A stretch of DNA of 64,000 nucleotides from Rhineura floridana (GCF_030035675.1 NC_084497.1:27761955-27825954), one strand, 5' to 3'; positions 34,201-47,142 are shown, counted from the first letter of the stretch. Numbers and translations: made by a program. Notes: generated by a model not told the origin, from the sequence alone.

Positions 34201-36654
34201 ACAACGGCAACTCTCCTCGTTTGTAATTCCCAGCAACTGGTATTATTCAGACTCATACTGCTTTTCTGACAATGGAGATGGAACATATCAACTGTGGCTA
34301 GTAGCCATTCATAGCCTTCTCCTCCGTGAACATTGTTATTGTTGTTGTTGTTATTATTATTATAATAATAAGCCAAAATGGATTCAAAGCTGTTTACAAC
34401 TATAAAATCAATTATGAAACACATACATAATTAAAACACACAACTGCAATTCAATCAGAATATTAAATCATCAGAAACCATTAAAACTTGGGATATCCCC
34501 AAGTTCTAATATTATATGAAAAGGTTTTTTTCCTCTTTCCACACCACACATGATTTTGGCCACATCCACACCAGACATTTATTCCACATTAAACAGCCAC
34601 GGCTTCCCCCAAAGAATCCTGGGAAGGGTAGTTTGGGAAGGGTGCTGAGAGTTGCTAGGAGACCGTTATTCCCCTCACAGAGCTCCAACTCCCAGAATGC
34701 TCTAGGAAGAGGGGCTGATTGTTAAACCACTCTGGCCACTAATCCTTTTATTTTATTTACCAGGTTAACATACATCAAGCATTGCCAAGTGCTTCAGCAC
34801 GGAGAAGAACTGCGGAACTGAAACTATCTCCTAAGAGCTCCAGAAAAAAACACAAGTTCTTTGTTTCTGGGAGAGGCGGAAAGAAAATGGCACCACCTGC
34901 TGGTAACAGCTGCAAAAACCACTGTACTAAATTGTTTTATAAAAACGGTACATAATTTATTTCCTTACATCTGTTTGTAGTCACGTCAGTAGGTCTACTC
35001 TGGAGCAGGAGGAACATTAGATACTACCCAACAGAACAGACCCATTGAAGTAAATCTACATGATTAACTTAGGTCCATTCATTTCACTGGGTTTACTGTG
35101 AGGAGTTGGATAATACGCAAATATTTATTCTGTACCATAATGCATGCATGATGCATTTATGTATATGCTTCAAATATATTTAGTTATTTGCTTACAGTAG
35201 TTGTTTGTTTCCATAACAGAAGCCCACACCTCTACTGGCATTCTACTGGCTTTTGAACATGCTCCTGTCTACACCGGCATTTCTCCTTGATCTCTTGATC
35301 TGATTCTCCTGTTTTAGTTGAGGTGCTGTTTTAATGGGATTATTTTTACTGCATCATTTTAATTGTCGAAGTTTGTATTTTAATGTTTGTGTAATTGGTT
35401 TTTATTCTTGTGAACTGTTCAGAAGTTTAGTTCTGCACCAAGAGGCATATAAAGCAATAATATTTACTGTATGCAATATGATGCATTTATGCATGTGACA
35501 TAGATGGGCATCTGCAGCAATTTTGGGGGGGAGGCAAGGATCCAAAGTAAATCAATGAAAAGGAGAGAGGAAGCTAGTTTCTCTCCCCCCCCCCGCGCAA
35601 ATAAGAATAGTACCTGTACATTTGGCCACAACTTACTGTTGTAGTAGGCAAACTGAAGGTAGTTGAAATGAGATGGGAGGAACTCTTCGATGGGCTTTTC
35701 ATGGCCAGCTTGAGAAGCGAGCTCTGTGGCACAGACTTGCTTGCAGCTCAACACTTGCGTGTAGTGATCTGGTGAAAAAAAGGACAAAGAGTTTGCCAGA
35801 TCGTATGCGACTTCAGGCGTGGGACAGGTAAGGCCATGGCTCCAAAGGAACAACCAGGAGCTGACTTTCAGCTCACTTTAATTGTCCATTTGCAAGCAGG
35901 GCTTGCTCATCATTGCTGACAGCAAGCCCCACTTTGCCCATCTGCAGGTGTGGTTTGGATCCAATTTTTCCAAACCCGAGCCCGCAAATGAGCTTCAAAG
36001 GGGCAATTCAGCTGGGCAGTTCTTATGCTCTTAAGTGGGGCAGTCCAACAACAAATCGACCATGTGACCACTGGCTGTGCCGGTTGTCGGAGATTCCTTT
36101 CTCCCGTTCACAGGATGCAGACAACACCAAATCCCACCTACAACATGCGGCGCTCACCAATGATAGCTTGGAAAAGGTCGGCGTTGTACTCCAGATAGTT
36201 GTAGCCCTCGTAATCGTACGCCCCCTCGCAAAGGGCTCGGCACTCGGTGCTGGCGACCCAGTAGCTTTCCAGTGCCTTCTCCAGGTGCAAGATGGCTGCC
36301 TGCGGCTTTTCCTCCGTGTAGTAGCTCACACCCAGGCGGAATTCTTGCTGCAAAAGAAGTTAAAAAAGTAAGAGCTCGCATTTGTATTTAGAGGCAAGAG
36401 GAGACTATAAAGGAGACATGGGGCACCTTTGGCCCTCCAGATGTCGCTGAACTACAACTCCCATCAGCCCCAGCAGGAACAGCCAATGGCCACAGGTGGT
36501 GGGAATTGTAGTCCAACAACATCTGAAGGGCCAAAGGTTCCCCACACCTGATATAAAGGGAGGCATGTGTTGGAAGCGCCTTATCCTCCCCTGGGTTGTT
36601 CTGCCAGGAGTTCTTAATGGGGACCGTTAAAATATACACATATACAATATCTCT

Positions 36655-36705
<51 letters not shown>

Positions 36706-39700
36706 GGACCCCCCCCAACAGACCACATGTACCTCTCTCCCTTTCTCTCTGCCCAAATATCTCCCTCTCTTTCACCCCACACAAACACAAACATTCAGAA
36801 GAACCCCTCTATGGGTGAAAGAATGGTCTGCTATTTAAAAAACAAAAACCCACACAAGGGCCGCCAACCTGACACTCATGCCAGGGGTTGGCAATCCCCA
36901 ATATAGATGTTGGAGGCTCCGCCCCTTTGGGGCTTTCAGTAAGACCCAGATCCAGACAGGTGCTTACATGTGCTTCCTCCTGAGTAGACCCAGGAAGGCA
37001 CTTTGACGGTAGCCCTTACTCCTGTGACCCTGGAGGCGATGGGGAGTTTCCAACCAGGAATCCAGGCAAGCGGTGTGTGAACTACAGTCCTGTGGTTGGA
37101 ATGACAACGTTTGAATGCTCCTCAAGGATGCTGGCGATGTGAGCTTGTGTGTGTGTGTGTTGTGTGTGTCCATTCTGCTTCTCCTCCACCACCTCCAGGG
37201 CAGGGTTGAACTTTTTGACACCTGCCTGCCAATTCTCCACTTCAAAGCCTACCCCCCCCCGCCACCGTGGAAAGACCAACTTGGAGACCAGGTTTGTGGC
37301 TCACAACGTGCAATTCCTGCAGTCGAGGCTGCATTCTGCACCATGTTAGGGTGCGAGTCCAGACTCACAGGCAGAATCTGGACTCAGTCCTGGTGATGGA
37401 GAGAATCGGGGAGGGGCACTGGTGGTGGGCGCCAGCCAGCTGCGTCCTCACCATGTGCGGCTTGGCCTCCAAGTCCACGAAGTCCGAGTCTTTGACGCCG
37501 GCCATCATCTGGTAGTACTCCAGGTTCTGCCGCATCTCCACGTGGTCGGGATTGGCTGCAAAGAAAGTGTGGGCCGCTGCCACCGCTTTGTCGAGCTTGT
37601 GGATCTGAGGACCGATGGGAAAATATAAAAGCGATGTGGCTGCATCAGATGAACTCAAACGCCTCCCTGCCCCAACCTGGCACACACACTTGGCAATGGG
37701 AAGCAGTAATGGCAACCAACTTGGATGGCTTTAAAAGAGAATCAGACAAATCCATTGGGGAATAAGGCTAACAATGGCTACCAGCCACAACGGCTATGCT
37801 CTCCCTCCATGGTTTATTATTATTATTAGGATTTGTAGCCCACCCTTTCTCCCGAAGGAGCCCAGGGCTCTGAATTCCAGTTGCTAGAAACCACAGGAGG
37901 AGAGAGTGCGCTTGCACTCAGGCCGTGCTTGCAGGCTTCCCGCAACAGGCACCTGGTGGGCCACTGAGAGACCAGGATACTGTGCTTGGTGGGCTAGTAG
38001 CATGATCCATGAAACTTTTGCAGGCACAAATAGCACCAAAAGTGGGACGGCATATAACCATCCCAATACCATAGTGAGCCCAAATAATCATGAATGCACA
38101 ATGAGGAGGACAGCTGGAGGGGTATGCTTACTGACGGGGACGAAAAGTATAGTCGCTGGATGGGTTCAACATGATGCATCTTCAAATCCCCATCCATGGA
38201 CATACAACTTGTGCTACTGAAAATCAGTCTGTGCATTATCCTCAAGGATGGCACTACCACCTGTTGTTATGGGTGTTGTGTGGGGGTGGAACGATTGTGG
38301 GTGAGAGGAGGGAGCGCCAGGGGTGGGGAGTCTGTAGTGTCACCCCACCTTTTGGTAAGAGCATAAGTTGGGGAGGTAGCAGCAGACATGGGAGTCATGA
38401 TGCGACTTGTACACACACACTCGTGTGTTTGGTGGGTGGGGTTGTTTTGTTTTCCTGGTATATTTGTGTTTCAATCTGTTAGTAGTGATTATGATTTATT
38501 ATGTTAGTCATTTTAGGTTTAAGATTTTTTTTAAAAAAAGTTTTGTGTTGTCTTAAATGTGTAATTTGGTTCTTACGATGTTTATTGTTAATGTTGAGAT
38601 GTTAATGTTTAAGATGGTTTCTTTTAAATGTTTTGTATTGTTTTAAATGTGTAATTTGGTTTGATTCCCCCCCCCCAACACTGTAAACTGCTTGGAGGCT
38701 TTTTTTCAAGCATGAAGTGGTATATAAATAAAATTTAATGGGAAGAGAAACAGCCTGCAAATGCATCCGGGTGAATGCAGAGCAACCAACCGGGGCACAT
38801 CAGTCACCCTGTCAGATGTCGAAGTAGCCAGAAGACGAAGGAGTGAACGTTTTGGCCTTTAGGAACGAGCAGAGCTTAGGAACCAGCCGTGGAGGAGTGG
38901 ATGAGCAGGCATGGGGTGGGTGGGAGACAGCCTGTCTCTTTCCACATTTCCTTCCTGGGCTCCCCATTTTCAGATCGGCTCTGAAACCCGAGACAGCAGT
39001 GGAGTTTTCTCCCCCTTTTCCTTCTTCAACAGCATGGCCCCTCCAAGTACGTGGCACAAAGCCCCTCCTAAGGAAGGAAGGTGGAGGGGAAGGGCTGAGC
39101 TTCTAGCCGCAGGGGAATGGGGGGGGGCAATGCTTTCTAAGTGGCTGGAGCAAACATGTGGCAGACACAGGAAAAAAAATGGATGGAGGATGAAAGTGGA
39201 TCAGGGAGACGGCCGGCTCAGCTTTGCAGAACTGGAAACAAGAGGAAAGGCACAGCGCTTTCTGCAAAAATGGGCACTGGATCCCCACAGCACATTCATC
39301 AGCCCCCTTTTGTCCCCTTCTGCGACGCTTACTCAGATCCAGGCCTCCTCCAGCACTGCTTCTTATATAAGCCCCAAACGTTCCCAGATTTTCTGATCAT
39401 GCCAGCAGGAAATCTGGAACAACCCAGGGGCAGATTCTCTGGTCTAGGTCAGTCTAACCGCCAACAGAAAATGGAAATGGACTGCCTTCAAGTCAATCCC
39501 GACTTATGGCGACCCTATGCATAGGGTGTTCATGGTAAGCGGTATTCAGAGGGGGTTTACCATTGCCTCCCTCCGAGACTAGTCCTCCCCAGCTGGCTAG
39601 GGCCTGCTCAGCTTGCCGCAGCTGCACAAGCCAGCCCCTTCCTTGTCCGCAACTGCCAGCTGGGGGGCAACTGGGCTCCTTGGGACTATGCAGCTTGCCC

Positions 39701-42700
39701 ACAGCTGCACAGGTGGCAGGGCACGTCACCCCTGAGCCACTCCCTGTGAGGTGATCTTTAGCTGGCCCTTGACGCCCAGGAGACATGAGCGGGGATTTGA
39801 ACTCATAGACTCTGGACTCCCAGCCAGGCTCTCCTCCCCACTGTACTATACCAGCTTCTTACTTCCAACAGAAGGGCCAGGATTTCAGGCCTGGGGCAAA
39901 GTTCGGAAGGGGTGGTTGGGGGACTCATGAGATTAATTGCATTGCAACTGACCCAGCAACGGGTGCATGAGAAAGGCCGAGTGCACTATCTCAGAGAAGA
40001 GGTTTTTTGTTCCTCTATCCTAGATGGAGAAGTGATGCACCAACAGCATTGCTCTATGAACCTAGATCAGGCCAAAGGCCCATCTGGACCAACCTCCTGT
40101 TTTCACAGTGGCCAACCTGACACCTCAAGTGGGAAGCCCACAACCAGGTCCTGAGTGCCACAGCACTCTCCCCACCTGTGATCCCCAGCGAGTGGTATTC
40201 AGAGGCACACTACATCCAATGCCGGAGGTAGCACACAGCCATCATGGCTAGTAGCCTTATCCTCCCTGAATGTGTCTGTTCCTCTTTTGAAGTCATCCAC
40301 GCTGGTGGCCATCGCTCCCTCTTGTGGGGGGCAAGTCCACAGGAAGTATGCGCTGTATGAAAAGCCCCTTCCTTTGGCCTGTCCTGAATCTTCCAACATC
40401 CGGCTTACACAGGATGGCCGCAGGTCCTAGTATTATTGCAGAGGGAGAAAAAATGTCCTGCCCACTTTCTCTGCACTGTGCATAATTTTATACACCTCAA
40501 TCATGCGCCCCGCACTTGCCTTTCCTCTCAAGTAAAAAAGCTCCAAATGTTGTAACCTTCCCATAAAGGAGTTGCTCCATCTTTTCAGTTGCCCTTTTCG
40601 GAACCTTTTCCAGCTCCACGATACCCTTTTTTGAGGTGAGGCGAAAAAACTTGCACACAGTATTTAAAGTGCAGTTGCACCATAGATTTGTTTAAAAAAG
40701 GCATTATCCTTCCCCTTTCCTTTGTGGAGGTTGCCACCACAGCACTGACAGAGGACCACATCGCCTTTGTAGTGGCAAGGGCAGGGCACTGGAGAGACCC
40801 CCGCAGGATGTGGCTGCGCATCTGGTTCGCCATTTTCTGCATGTGGCACCATCAGATTGTGTCAATGCGCCAGGCGCAGGCATGTGCCTAGGTAAGCATG
40901 ACCAGTCTGAATGATCCAGATCTACCAGGCAACTCCAAGATACAACCCCAAGGGCTACTGATCAAGCTATTTCCTGGCTCTCCAGAGACACTGTGATTAG
41001 TGGCCAATTTCATTTTCATCTCTCCTAATTATTCAGCCTTAACAGAAAAGAAGAAAAACATTTGGGGCTCCACTGAAAGAAAGATTCATTGCTGGATCTG
41101 ATCACATATTATTATATTTATATCCCACCTTTCCTGCAAGGAGCTCCAGGTGGTATGCATGGTTCTCCTCCCTCTCCATTTTATCCTCATAACAACCCTG
41201 TGAGGTAGGCTAAGCTGAGAGATTGAGACTGGCTCAAGGTCACCCAGCAAGCTTCATGGCTGAGTGGGGATTTGAACCCTGGTCTCCCAGGTCCTAGTCC
41301 AACACTCTACTTACTACACCATGCTGGCTTTCATGCCTATGTCCATCTTCCAGCCCAGTGTTGTGTCTCCAGCAATGCACAGCCACATGCCTCTGGGACA
41401 CTCACAGGCCTAGTGGAGACTGCCATCCTTATTCATTCCCAGTGTTAAGAAATGGTATACTGCTCTGAACTGGGGAGGTTTTGTTTTCAATGCCATGGCT
41501 CGCGCAATTTGTAATTCTTTTGGTTTGCCCCCCCATTTACTCCCTGAAGGGTCCCGATCCACTTGAAAAGGACACCCACCCACACCAGAATGTTTCCAAT
41601 GCCAGTTCTACTCAGAGTTTGTTGTTGTTGTTATGTGCCTTCAAGTCGACTACAACTTATGGTGACCCTATGAATCAGCGACCTCCAAAAGCATCTGTCA
41701 TGAACCACCCCATTCAGATCTTGTAAGTTCAGGTCTGTGGCTTCCTTTATGGAATCAAGCCATCTCTGGTTCGGCAGTCCTCCTCTTCTATTCCCTTCTG
41801 GTTTTCCCAGCATTCTTGTCTTTCCTAGTGAATCATGTCTTCTCATTATGTGTCCAAAGTATGATAACTTCAGTTTCATCATTTTAGCTTCCAGTGACAG
41901 TTCTGGTTTAATTTGTTTTAACACCCAGTTATTTGTCTTTTTCGCAGTCCACAGTATGCACAAAGCTCTCCTCCAGCACCACATTTCAAATGAGTTGATT
42001 TTTCTCTTATCCGCCTTTTTCACTGTCCAACTTTCACATCCATACACAGAGATCGGGAATACCATGGTCTGAATGATCCTGACTTTGGTGTTCAGTGATA
42101 TATCTTTGCATTTGTGGACCTTTTCCAGTTCTCTCATAGCTGCCCTCACCAGTCCTAGCCTTCTTACATTAAAACAAAACGACTTTTAAAACTTTTAAAA
42201 AAAGTTTCAATGGGTCTACTCTGAGTAAAGCTAGCATCTAGGGTAATTTTAAAAGCTAGTTTTGTCTCCCACCCTGGGCTCCTTCTGGGGCGAGGGCGGG
42301 TCATTATTACCATTCTTAGAACACAGCACCCTCTCCCCATCCCACCCCACATTTACTCCGCGTAGGGTCCCGATCCATATGAAGATTTCCCCCAGCCCTA
42401 TACCTTGAAATAAGCCACTTGCAGATAGTTGTAAGGGCTCCGCTTCTGGAACTCCAGCTCCGTCTCCTCGCCCAGCTGGTAGCGGGAGACGCCGTCGGGG
42501 AGGCACCGGCGGAGACAAGCGGCGCGGCGGAGGAGCTGCCCGAAGAAGCGGAGATCGTCCAGCGGGCGCCGCTCTCCGACGGCGGGAGGCGGCTGCTCCT
42601 CCTGCTCCGTCGAGCGAGGCCAGGCGCCGTCGGCGGTGCAGTTAGCGGCGCAGCGCTGGCGGCAGTGGACGAGGCGCGCCCCGTGCGCCTCCCGCGCCCG

Positions 42701-42877
42701 CAGCGCCCGTTCCATGTGCAAGATGACGGCGCGCCAGTCCCCCCGCGCGTAGGACTCCGCGCCCGCCGCCAGCAGCTCGTCCGCCGGCGCCCAGGAAGGG
42801 TCCGCCTCGGCCCCGACGGCAGCGAGGGAAAGCAGCACCAGCAAGAGCCGAAGGAACAGCCCCCGGGCCACCGCCAT
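24247..42877 (-). CDS. P3H1: Prolyl 3-hydroxylase 1 (leprecan)
   Basis: ER 2-oxoglutarate/Fe(II) dioxygenase that 3-hydroxylates collagen proline in a complex with CRTAP and cyclophilin B; 738 aa. Minus-strand exons: 42877-42404, 37604-37452, 36347-36158, 35768-35637, 34054-33915, 32743-32654, 32281-32229, 31006-30885, 29784-29657, 27979-27884, 27649-27499, 27404-27287, 25852-25777, 25409-25269, 24399-24247; the frame is open throughout. The ATG at 42877 begins a signal peptide (1-24). CxxxC motifs at 72-76, 121-125, 245-249 and 281-285 mark the TPR-like N-terminal half. The catalytic part carries HVD (H590, D592), H662 and R672, the expected Fe and 2-oxoglutarate ligands. The tail is KDEL (ER retention). 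Intron 11 appears to start with GC (GAAG/GCAAGT). KDEL and the short acidic C-terminus favour P3H1 over P3H2/P3H3, as does linkage to CLDN19 and C1orf50. Confidence 0.97.
24522..24715 (+). mobile_element. RTE/Bov-B-like LINE 3' end, first of two adjacent copies
   Basis: Encodes GSRKRGRPNKRWLDSIKEAT ... RLEGT, then the ACATAACAACA tail. It lies between P3H1 exons 15 and 14. Confidence 0.75.
24829..25008 (+). mobile_element. RTE/Bov-B-like LINE 3' end, second adjacent copy
   Basis: Starts at almost the same internal point (GSRKRGRPNKRW) as the copy at 24522 and is very similar. About 113 unrelated bases separate them. Confidence 0.75.
25030..25122. mobile_element. Palindromic ACTCAGAGTAGACC-type element near P3H1 exon 14
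   Basis: 'caacccactgaaatgaatggacatgac' followed by 'aaggatctactgtgagtaggactta', a diverged member just downstream of an RTE LINE tail. Confidence 0.45.
25225..25250. repeat. GA microsatellite, P3H1 intron 14
   Basis: Thirteen GA dinucleotides lying 18 bases past the exon 14 donor on the minus strand (CT in the transcript). Confidence 0.85.
26580..26782. repeat. 200-bp near-perfect fold-back in P3H1 intron 12
   Basis: Arms about 26580-26676 and 26680-26782 pair nearly throughout (for example 'gatggcggctaaggtttccctaagg' against 'ccttagggaaaccttagccgccatc'), centred on 'catgcgcgtagcacgcatg'. It sits inside a GC-rich block, 26360-26888, whose ends (CAGGGCTGGCTCCAG / TGGCCCCGGCTCTG) resemble hAT-type inverted termini, so it may be the core of a larger non-autonomous element. 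AAGATGGCGGC occurs three times exactly. Confidence 0.7.
27088..27203. mobile_element. Palindromic MITE in P3H1 intron 12
   Basis: 'gcggccttccagacacggctggactacaactccc' is mirrored by 'gggaattgtagtccagcaatacccagagggcc'. It lies about 85 bases past the donor of exon 12. Confidence 0.6.
27405..27498 (-). other. P3H1: P3H1 intron 11, probable GC-AG intron of 94 bp
   Basis: On the minus strand exon 11 ends RTAIE plus one base (GAAG) followed by gcaagt, and exon 12 begins ATAAG after tgtag. Joining them gives Asp and then KQEDRADPSHPVHVDNC, which aligns with the human protein. No GT donor nearby keeps both the frame and the homology. AG/GCAAGT is the usual consensus of the minor GC-AG class. Confidence 0.8.
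28056..28436 (+). mobile_element. CR1-type LINE 3' end in P3H1 intron 9
   Basis: Contains 'gaagactgaggggagata', 'atatgaaaggttgtcacacagagg', 'aggtttcgactggacatcaggaaaaacttcctcac' and 'gttggacttgatggccttataggccccttccaactct', typical of chicken/reptile CR1 3' ends. Confidence 0.85.
28560..28740 (+). repeat. tRNA-derived SINE copy, P3H1 intron 9
   Basis: 'agtggctggagcctcttgctttgc', 'cagtcagtgtggacaatactgagctagatggaccg', 'ggctcagtatacagccgcttcc'. Confidence 0.75.
29322..29490. mobile_element. Palindromic CACATCCACACCATAC-family element in P3H1 intron 9
   Basis: 169-bp fold-back: 'GGTCACATCCACACCATACA' at the left pairs with 'TGTATGATGTGGATGTGGC' at the right, and 'gaatcctgggaactgtagttt' pairs with 'aactacagttcccaggattc' inside. 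Partial relatives occur at 4400-4462/4719-4925, 8703-8870, 14396-14540, 15778-15855, 20866-20930 and 34558-34738. Confidence 0.7.
30095..30172 (-). repeat. Head of a tRNA-derived SINE, P3H1 intron 8
   Basis: 'gaggatttgaacccttgtctcccgggtcccactctgacactctaactgctgcatcacactgg', preceded by LINE-tail-like DNA from 29830. Confidence 0.6.
30576..30712. mobile_element. Palindromic MITE in P3H1 intron 8 flank
   Basis: 'gatgccctccagaagctgctacaactcccatcatcc' is mirrored by 'gctgatgggaactggagttcagcaacacctggggg'. A second, shorter relative follows at 30765-30850, just downstream of P3H1 exon 8. Confidence 0.55.
31203..31335 (+). repeat. Partial tRNA-derived SINE, P3H1 intron 7
   Basis: Lacks the tRNA head: 'ggcatctctaggtagggctggg', 'gctgccagtcagtgtagatgctactgagctagg', 'ggtataaggcagcttcctgc'. 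Confidence 0.7.
31885..32008 (+). mobile_element. LINE 3' tail in P3H1 intron 7
   Basis: 'gtacgtcgcctagagtggccgtttattcggccagataggcgactcacaaataaaatttt' and a short TTA-rich tail. It resembles a retroposon 3' end distinct from the gggcgggatataaat type. Confidence 0.5.
32382..32506. mobile_element. Palindromic ACTCAGAGTAGACC-type element in P3H1 intron 6
   Basis: 'gggctgtatccacctagattttactcagagtaggcc' is mirrored by 'ggcctactctgagtaggactagcattgcatacaaccc'. Arms of about 45 bases pair well. Confidence 0.6.
32911..32979. repeat. Perfect 22-bp inverted repeat in P3H1 intron 5
   Basis: CATCATGCTCACTTTGGTGG (32911-32930, plus GA) is matched exactly in reverse complement at 32958-32979, with a 25-base loop. 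It lies in a patch of palindromic-element remnants (32815-33130). Confidence 0.75.
33120..33230 (+). mobile_element. Short CR1 3' terminus in P3H1 intron 5
   Basis: 'gctggattctggcagcgagcaggggggttagactcaatggccttataggccccttccaactatgctattctgtgtttctatga': the last part of CR1 including its terminal ttctatga repeat. Confidence 0.7.
33244..33663. mobile_element. Complete non-autonomous hAT-like element (TAGGGATG family)
   Basis: 420-bp element in P3H1 intron 5. It starts TAGGGATGGG and ends GCATCCCTG, so its termini are short inverted repeats. It is flanked by the identical octamer CCCCTGGG (33236-33243 and 33664-33671). An 8-bp target duplication with CAGGGATG-type ends is the hallmark of hAT transposons. 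It encodes no transposase. Diverged relatives occur at 2215-2560, 5882-6295, 9020-9265, 13960-14283 and 22137-22325. Confidence 0.8.
33735..33835 (+). repeat. tRNA-like head of a SINE, P3H1 intron 5
   Basis: 'gctcacagctcagttggaagagcacc', 'caataggatcagtccctgac', about 70 bases after the hAT-like element; the body is mostly missing. Confidence 0.5.
34093..34330 (-). mobile_element. CR1-type LINE 3' fragment in P3H1 intron 4
   Basis: 'aagggcctgctagatgaacc', 'atcctgttctcacagtggcc', 'agtagccattcatagccttctcctcc': the same 3' region as the copy at 40060, ending in a GTT repeat. It lies 40 bases from exon 5. Confidence 0.75.
34558..34738. mobile_element. CACATCCACACCATAC-family copy in P3H1 intron 4
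   Basis: Starts 'ggccacatccacaccagacattta', contains 'gaatcctgggaagggtagttt' and 'cagagctccaactcccag'. Right half diverged. Confidence 0.55.
34978..35115. mobile_element. Palindromic ACTCAGAGTAGACC-type element in P3H1 intron 4
   Basis: 'agtaggtctactctggagcagg' at the left, then 'gacccattgaagtaaatctac' and 'cattcatttcactgggtttactgtgag'; diverged, ends unclear. Confidence 0.45.
36417..36548. mobile_element. Palindromic MITE in P3H1 intron 2
   Basis: Symmetric copy: 'ggcacctttggccctccagatgt' is mirrored by 'catctgaagggccaaaggttcc' around a 'cccatcagccccagcagg' centre. Ends near CACACCTG. It sits 70 bases upstream of P3H1 exon 3. Confidence 0.65.
36655..36703. repeat. CT microsatellite, P3H1 intron 2
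   Basis: About 24 CT dinucleotides, nearly uninterrupted, the longest dinucleotide run in the window. Confidence 0.9.
37708..37985 (+). mobile_element. CR1-type LINE 3' fragment with inserted LINE tail, P3H1 intron 1
   Basis: 'aacttggatggctttaaaagag', 'ggctaacaatggctaccagcc', then a 50-base LINE tail (37810-37870) and the CR1 end 'cttgcaggcttcccgcaacaggcacctggtgggccactgag'. Confidence 0.65.
38480..38742 (+). mobile_element. LINE 3' UTR tail with internal duplication
   Basis: T-rich stretch in which 'gttttgt(g/a)ttgt(c/t)ttaaatgtgtaatttggtt' occurs twice (38540-38571, 38627-38660), ending 'actgtaaactgcttggaggc...tatataaataaaat'. Confidence 0.55.
39473..39873 (-). repeat. Long (about 400 bp) tRNA-derived SINE with RTE-like tail, P3H1 intron 1
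   Basis: The RTE-like tail is at the left (39480-39520, 'gccttcaagtcaatcccgacttatggcgaccctat'). A long middle part follows ('gcagctgcacaagccagccccttcc', 'gggcaactgggctccttgggactatgcagcttgccc'), then the tRNA-like head ('ggggatttgaactcatagactc'). The middle alone recurs at 15855-16032. Confidence 0.75.
40060..40690 (-). mobile_element. CR1-type LINE 3' end in P3H1 intron 1
   Basis: Reverse complement runs from the 'caaatctatggtgcaactgc' region through 'ggaaaaggttccgaaaaggg', 'ggttacaacatttggagc' and 'gtgtataaaattatgcac' to 'gtgaaaacaggaggttgg'. 5'-truncated; no open frame. Confidence 0.8.
41108..41336 (-). repeat. tRNA-derived SINE with a LINE-like tail, P3H1 intron 1
   Basis: Same structure as the copy at 10450: 'atttatatcccacctttcctgcaaggagctcc', 'acaaccctgtgaggtaggctaagctgag', 'ggggatttgaaccctggtctcccagg'. 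Confidence 0.75.
41618..42150 (-). mobile_element. RTE/Bov-B-like LINE, 3' part with ORF end
   Basis: A 172-codon open frame on the minus strand (42149-41631) encodes the C-terminal part of a non-LTR reverse transcriptase ORF. Motifs include VYGCESWT, FEMWCWRR, KLSYFGHIMRRHDSL and HRVTISCSRLEGT. The block from YGCESW through RLEGT resembles Bov-B/RTE ORFs. The 3' tail is GTTGTTGTTATG on + . 5'-truncated. It interrupts a palindromic ACTCAGAGTAGACC-type element (remnants at 41596-41617 and 42207-42240). In P3H1 intron 1. Confidence 0.75.
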
Positions 42878-43227
42878 CGTCGCTCGGTAGCTAGCCGCGA
42901 AGGGGCGTACCGTGTCGCGGGCGGGCAGGGAGGCAAAGATGCTGGCCCCGCCCCGGTAGGAAAGTAACCACGCCTCCATCGTAGAGGCTCCTTCCTTTGC
43001 CTTAGAGCATCATGGCCACGTCGGCGGCGCAAACTCTGCCTGCTCCGGAGATGCGCAAGATGTATTAGCAGCTAAAAGTTCGGGGGAAGGGGCACTAAAA
43101 AAAGTAGGGGCGCTTTATTTTCCCTGAAATAAATTTATTTTTGGGGGGGGGAAATGTAGGTGGGCTAGGAAAATTTTAGGCTAGCCCTCGCCCTGGCTTT
43201 CTGTTAGGTTAGGGGGTCCCCATGTTT

Positions 43228-43229
43228 TT

Positions 43230-43261
<32 letters not shown>

Positions 43262-43262
43262 T
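43228..43262. repeat. TTTA microsatellite in P3H1/C1orf50 promoter interval
   Basis: About eight TTTA/ATTT units joining a hAT-like fragment. Confidence 0.85.
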
Positions 43263-43267
43263 ATCAG

Positions 43268-43430
43268 CACGGAAGAGGAGTGTGTTAGCTACTGAGAAGA
43301 CTCTTCTCAGTGGCTAGCACCCTTTCGTGCTGATTGACTTGTAGGATGCTGGAGACATAGGACCCTTCTTTCAAAAACATATGGGGTCTAAGACCCCCCG
43401 AGACCCTGGACGACTACATCCTTACTTCCG
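43268..43430. mobile_element. Fragment of CAGTAGTGTAGT-family hAT-like element in the P3H1/C1orf50 promoter interval
   Basis: Shares 'gtgttagctactgagaagactcttctcagtgg', 'ggatgctggagacat' and 'gagaccctggacgactacat' with the complete element at 16880. The left end is replaced by a TTTA repeat. Confidence 0.65.
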
Positions 43431-43930
43431 AGCAAACATGTAAAGGACTGTGATCTTTTAAATGCCTCACTCTTAACAAGTCCTGGATCAGAAAGAGCAG
43501 GGACTTATATCTTGCGTGGTATCTTTTTGCATGTGTTCTGTGTGTGGGTTGACCCCTGTTGCTTAATCAAAGCGACCACAAAATTATGAATTTCCCTTGA
43601 GGAAGGAGGGGGGAGAGACAAAAAGTCCTACTGTTACCCGTAATAATAAGTCATCAGCCTAGTGGTGGCTGTCCTTTCTTTTAGCTAGTCTATGCCCTGC
43701 GCCCAGGAGCTCCGCCCCCTCTCCCCGCAGGCCCGCGCCTACCGAAGACAGCCACACCCCCTCGGTTCTCCTGAGACTCCGCCCCTTCGGCGACGCCTGC
43801 GCCTTCCTCCGTCGGCCGACTGCCGGCTCCGCCCACCCAGTTCTATCCTGGAAGCCTCGCCTCCGGTTTCGACGTAAGGAGCACAGAGGCCAATGGGAGG
43901 CCGAGGGGGCAGAGCCTATTCACTCTCGGA

Positions 43931-47142
<3,212 letters not shown>

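Noticed and set aside
36655-36838. Leu/Ser-repeat open frames at the CT microsatellite
   Set aside because: Translation of a simple repeat.
42316-43032. 238-codon frame overlapping P3H1 exon 1
   Set aside because: Arg/Ser/Pro-rich shadow frame of the GC-rich exon.
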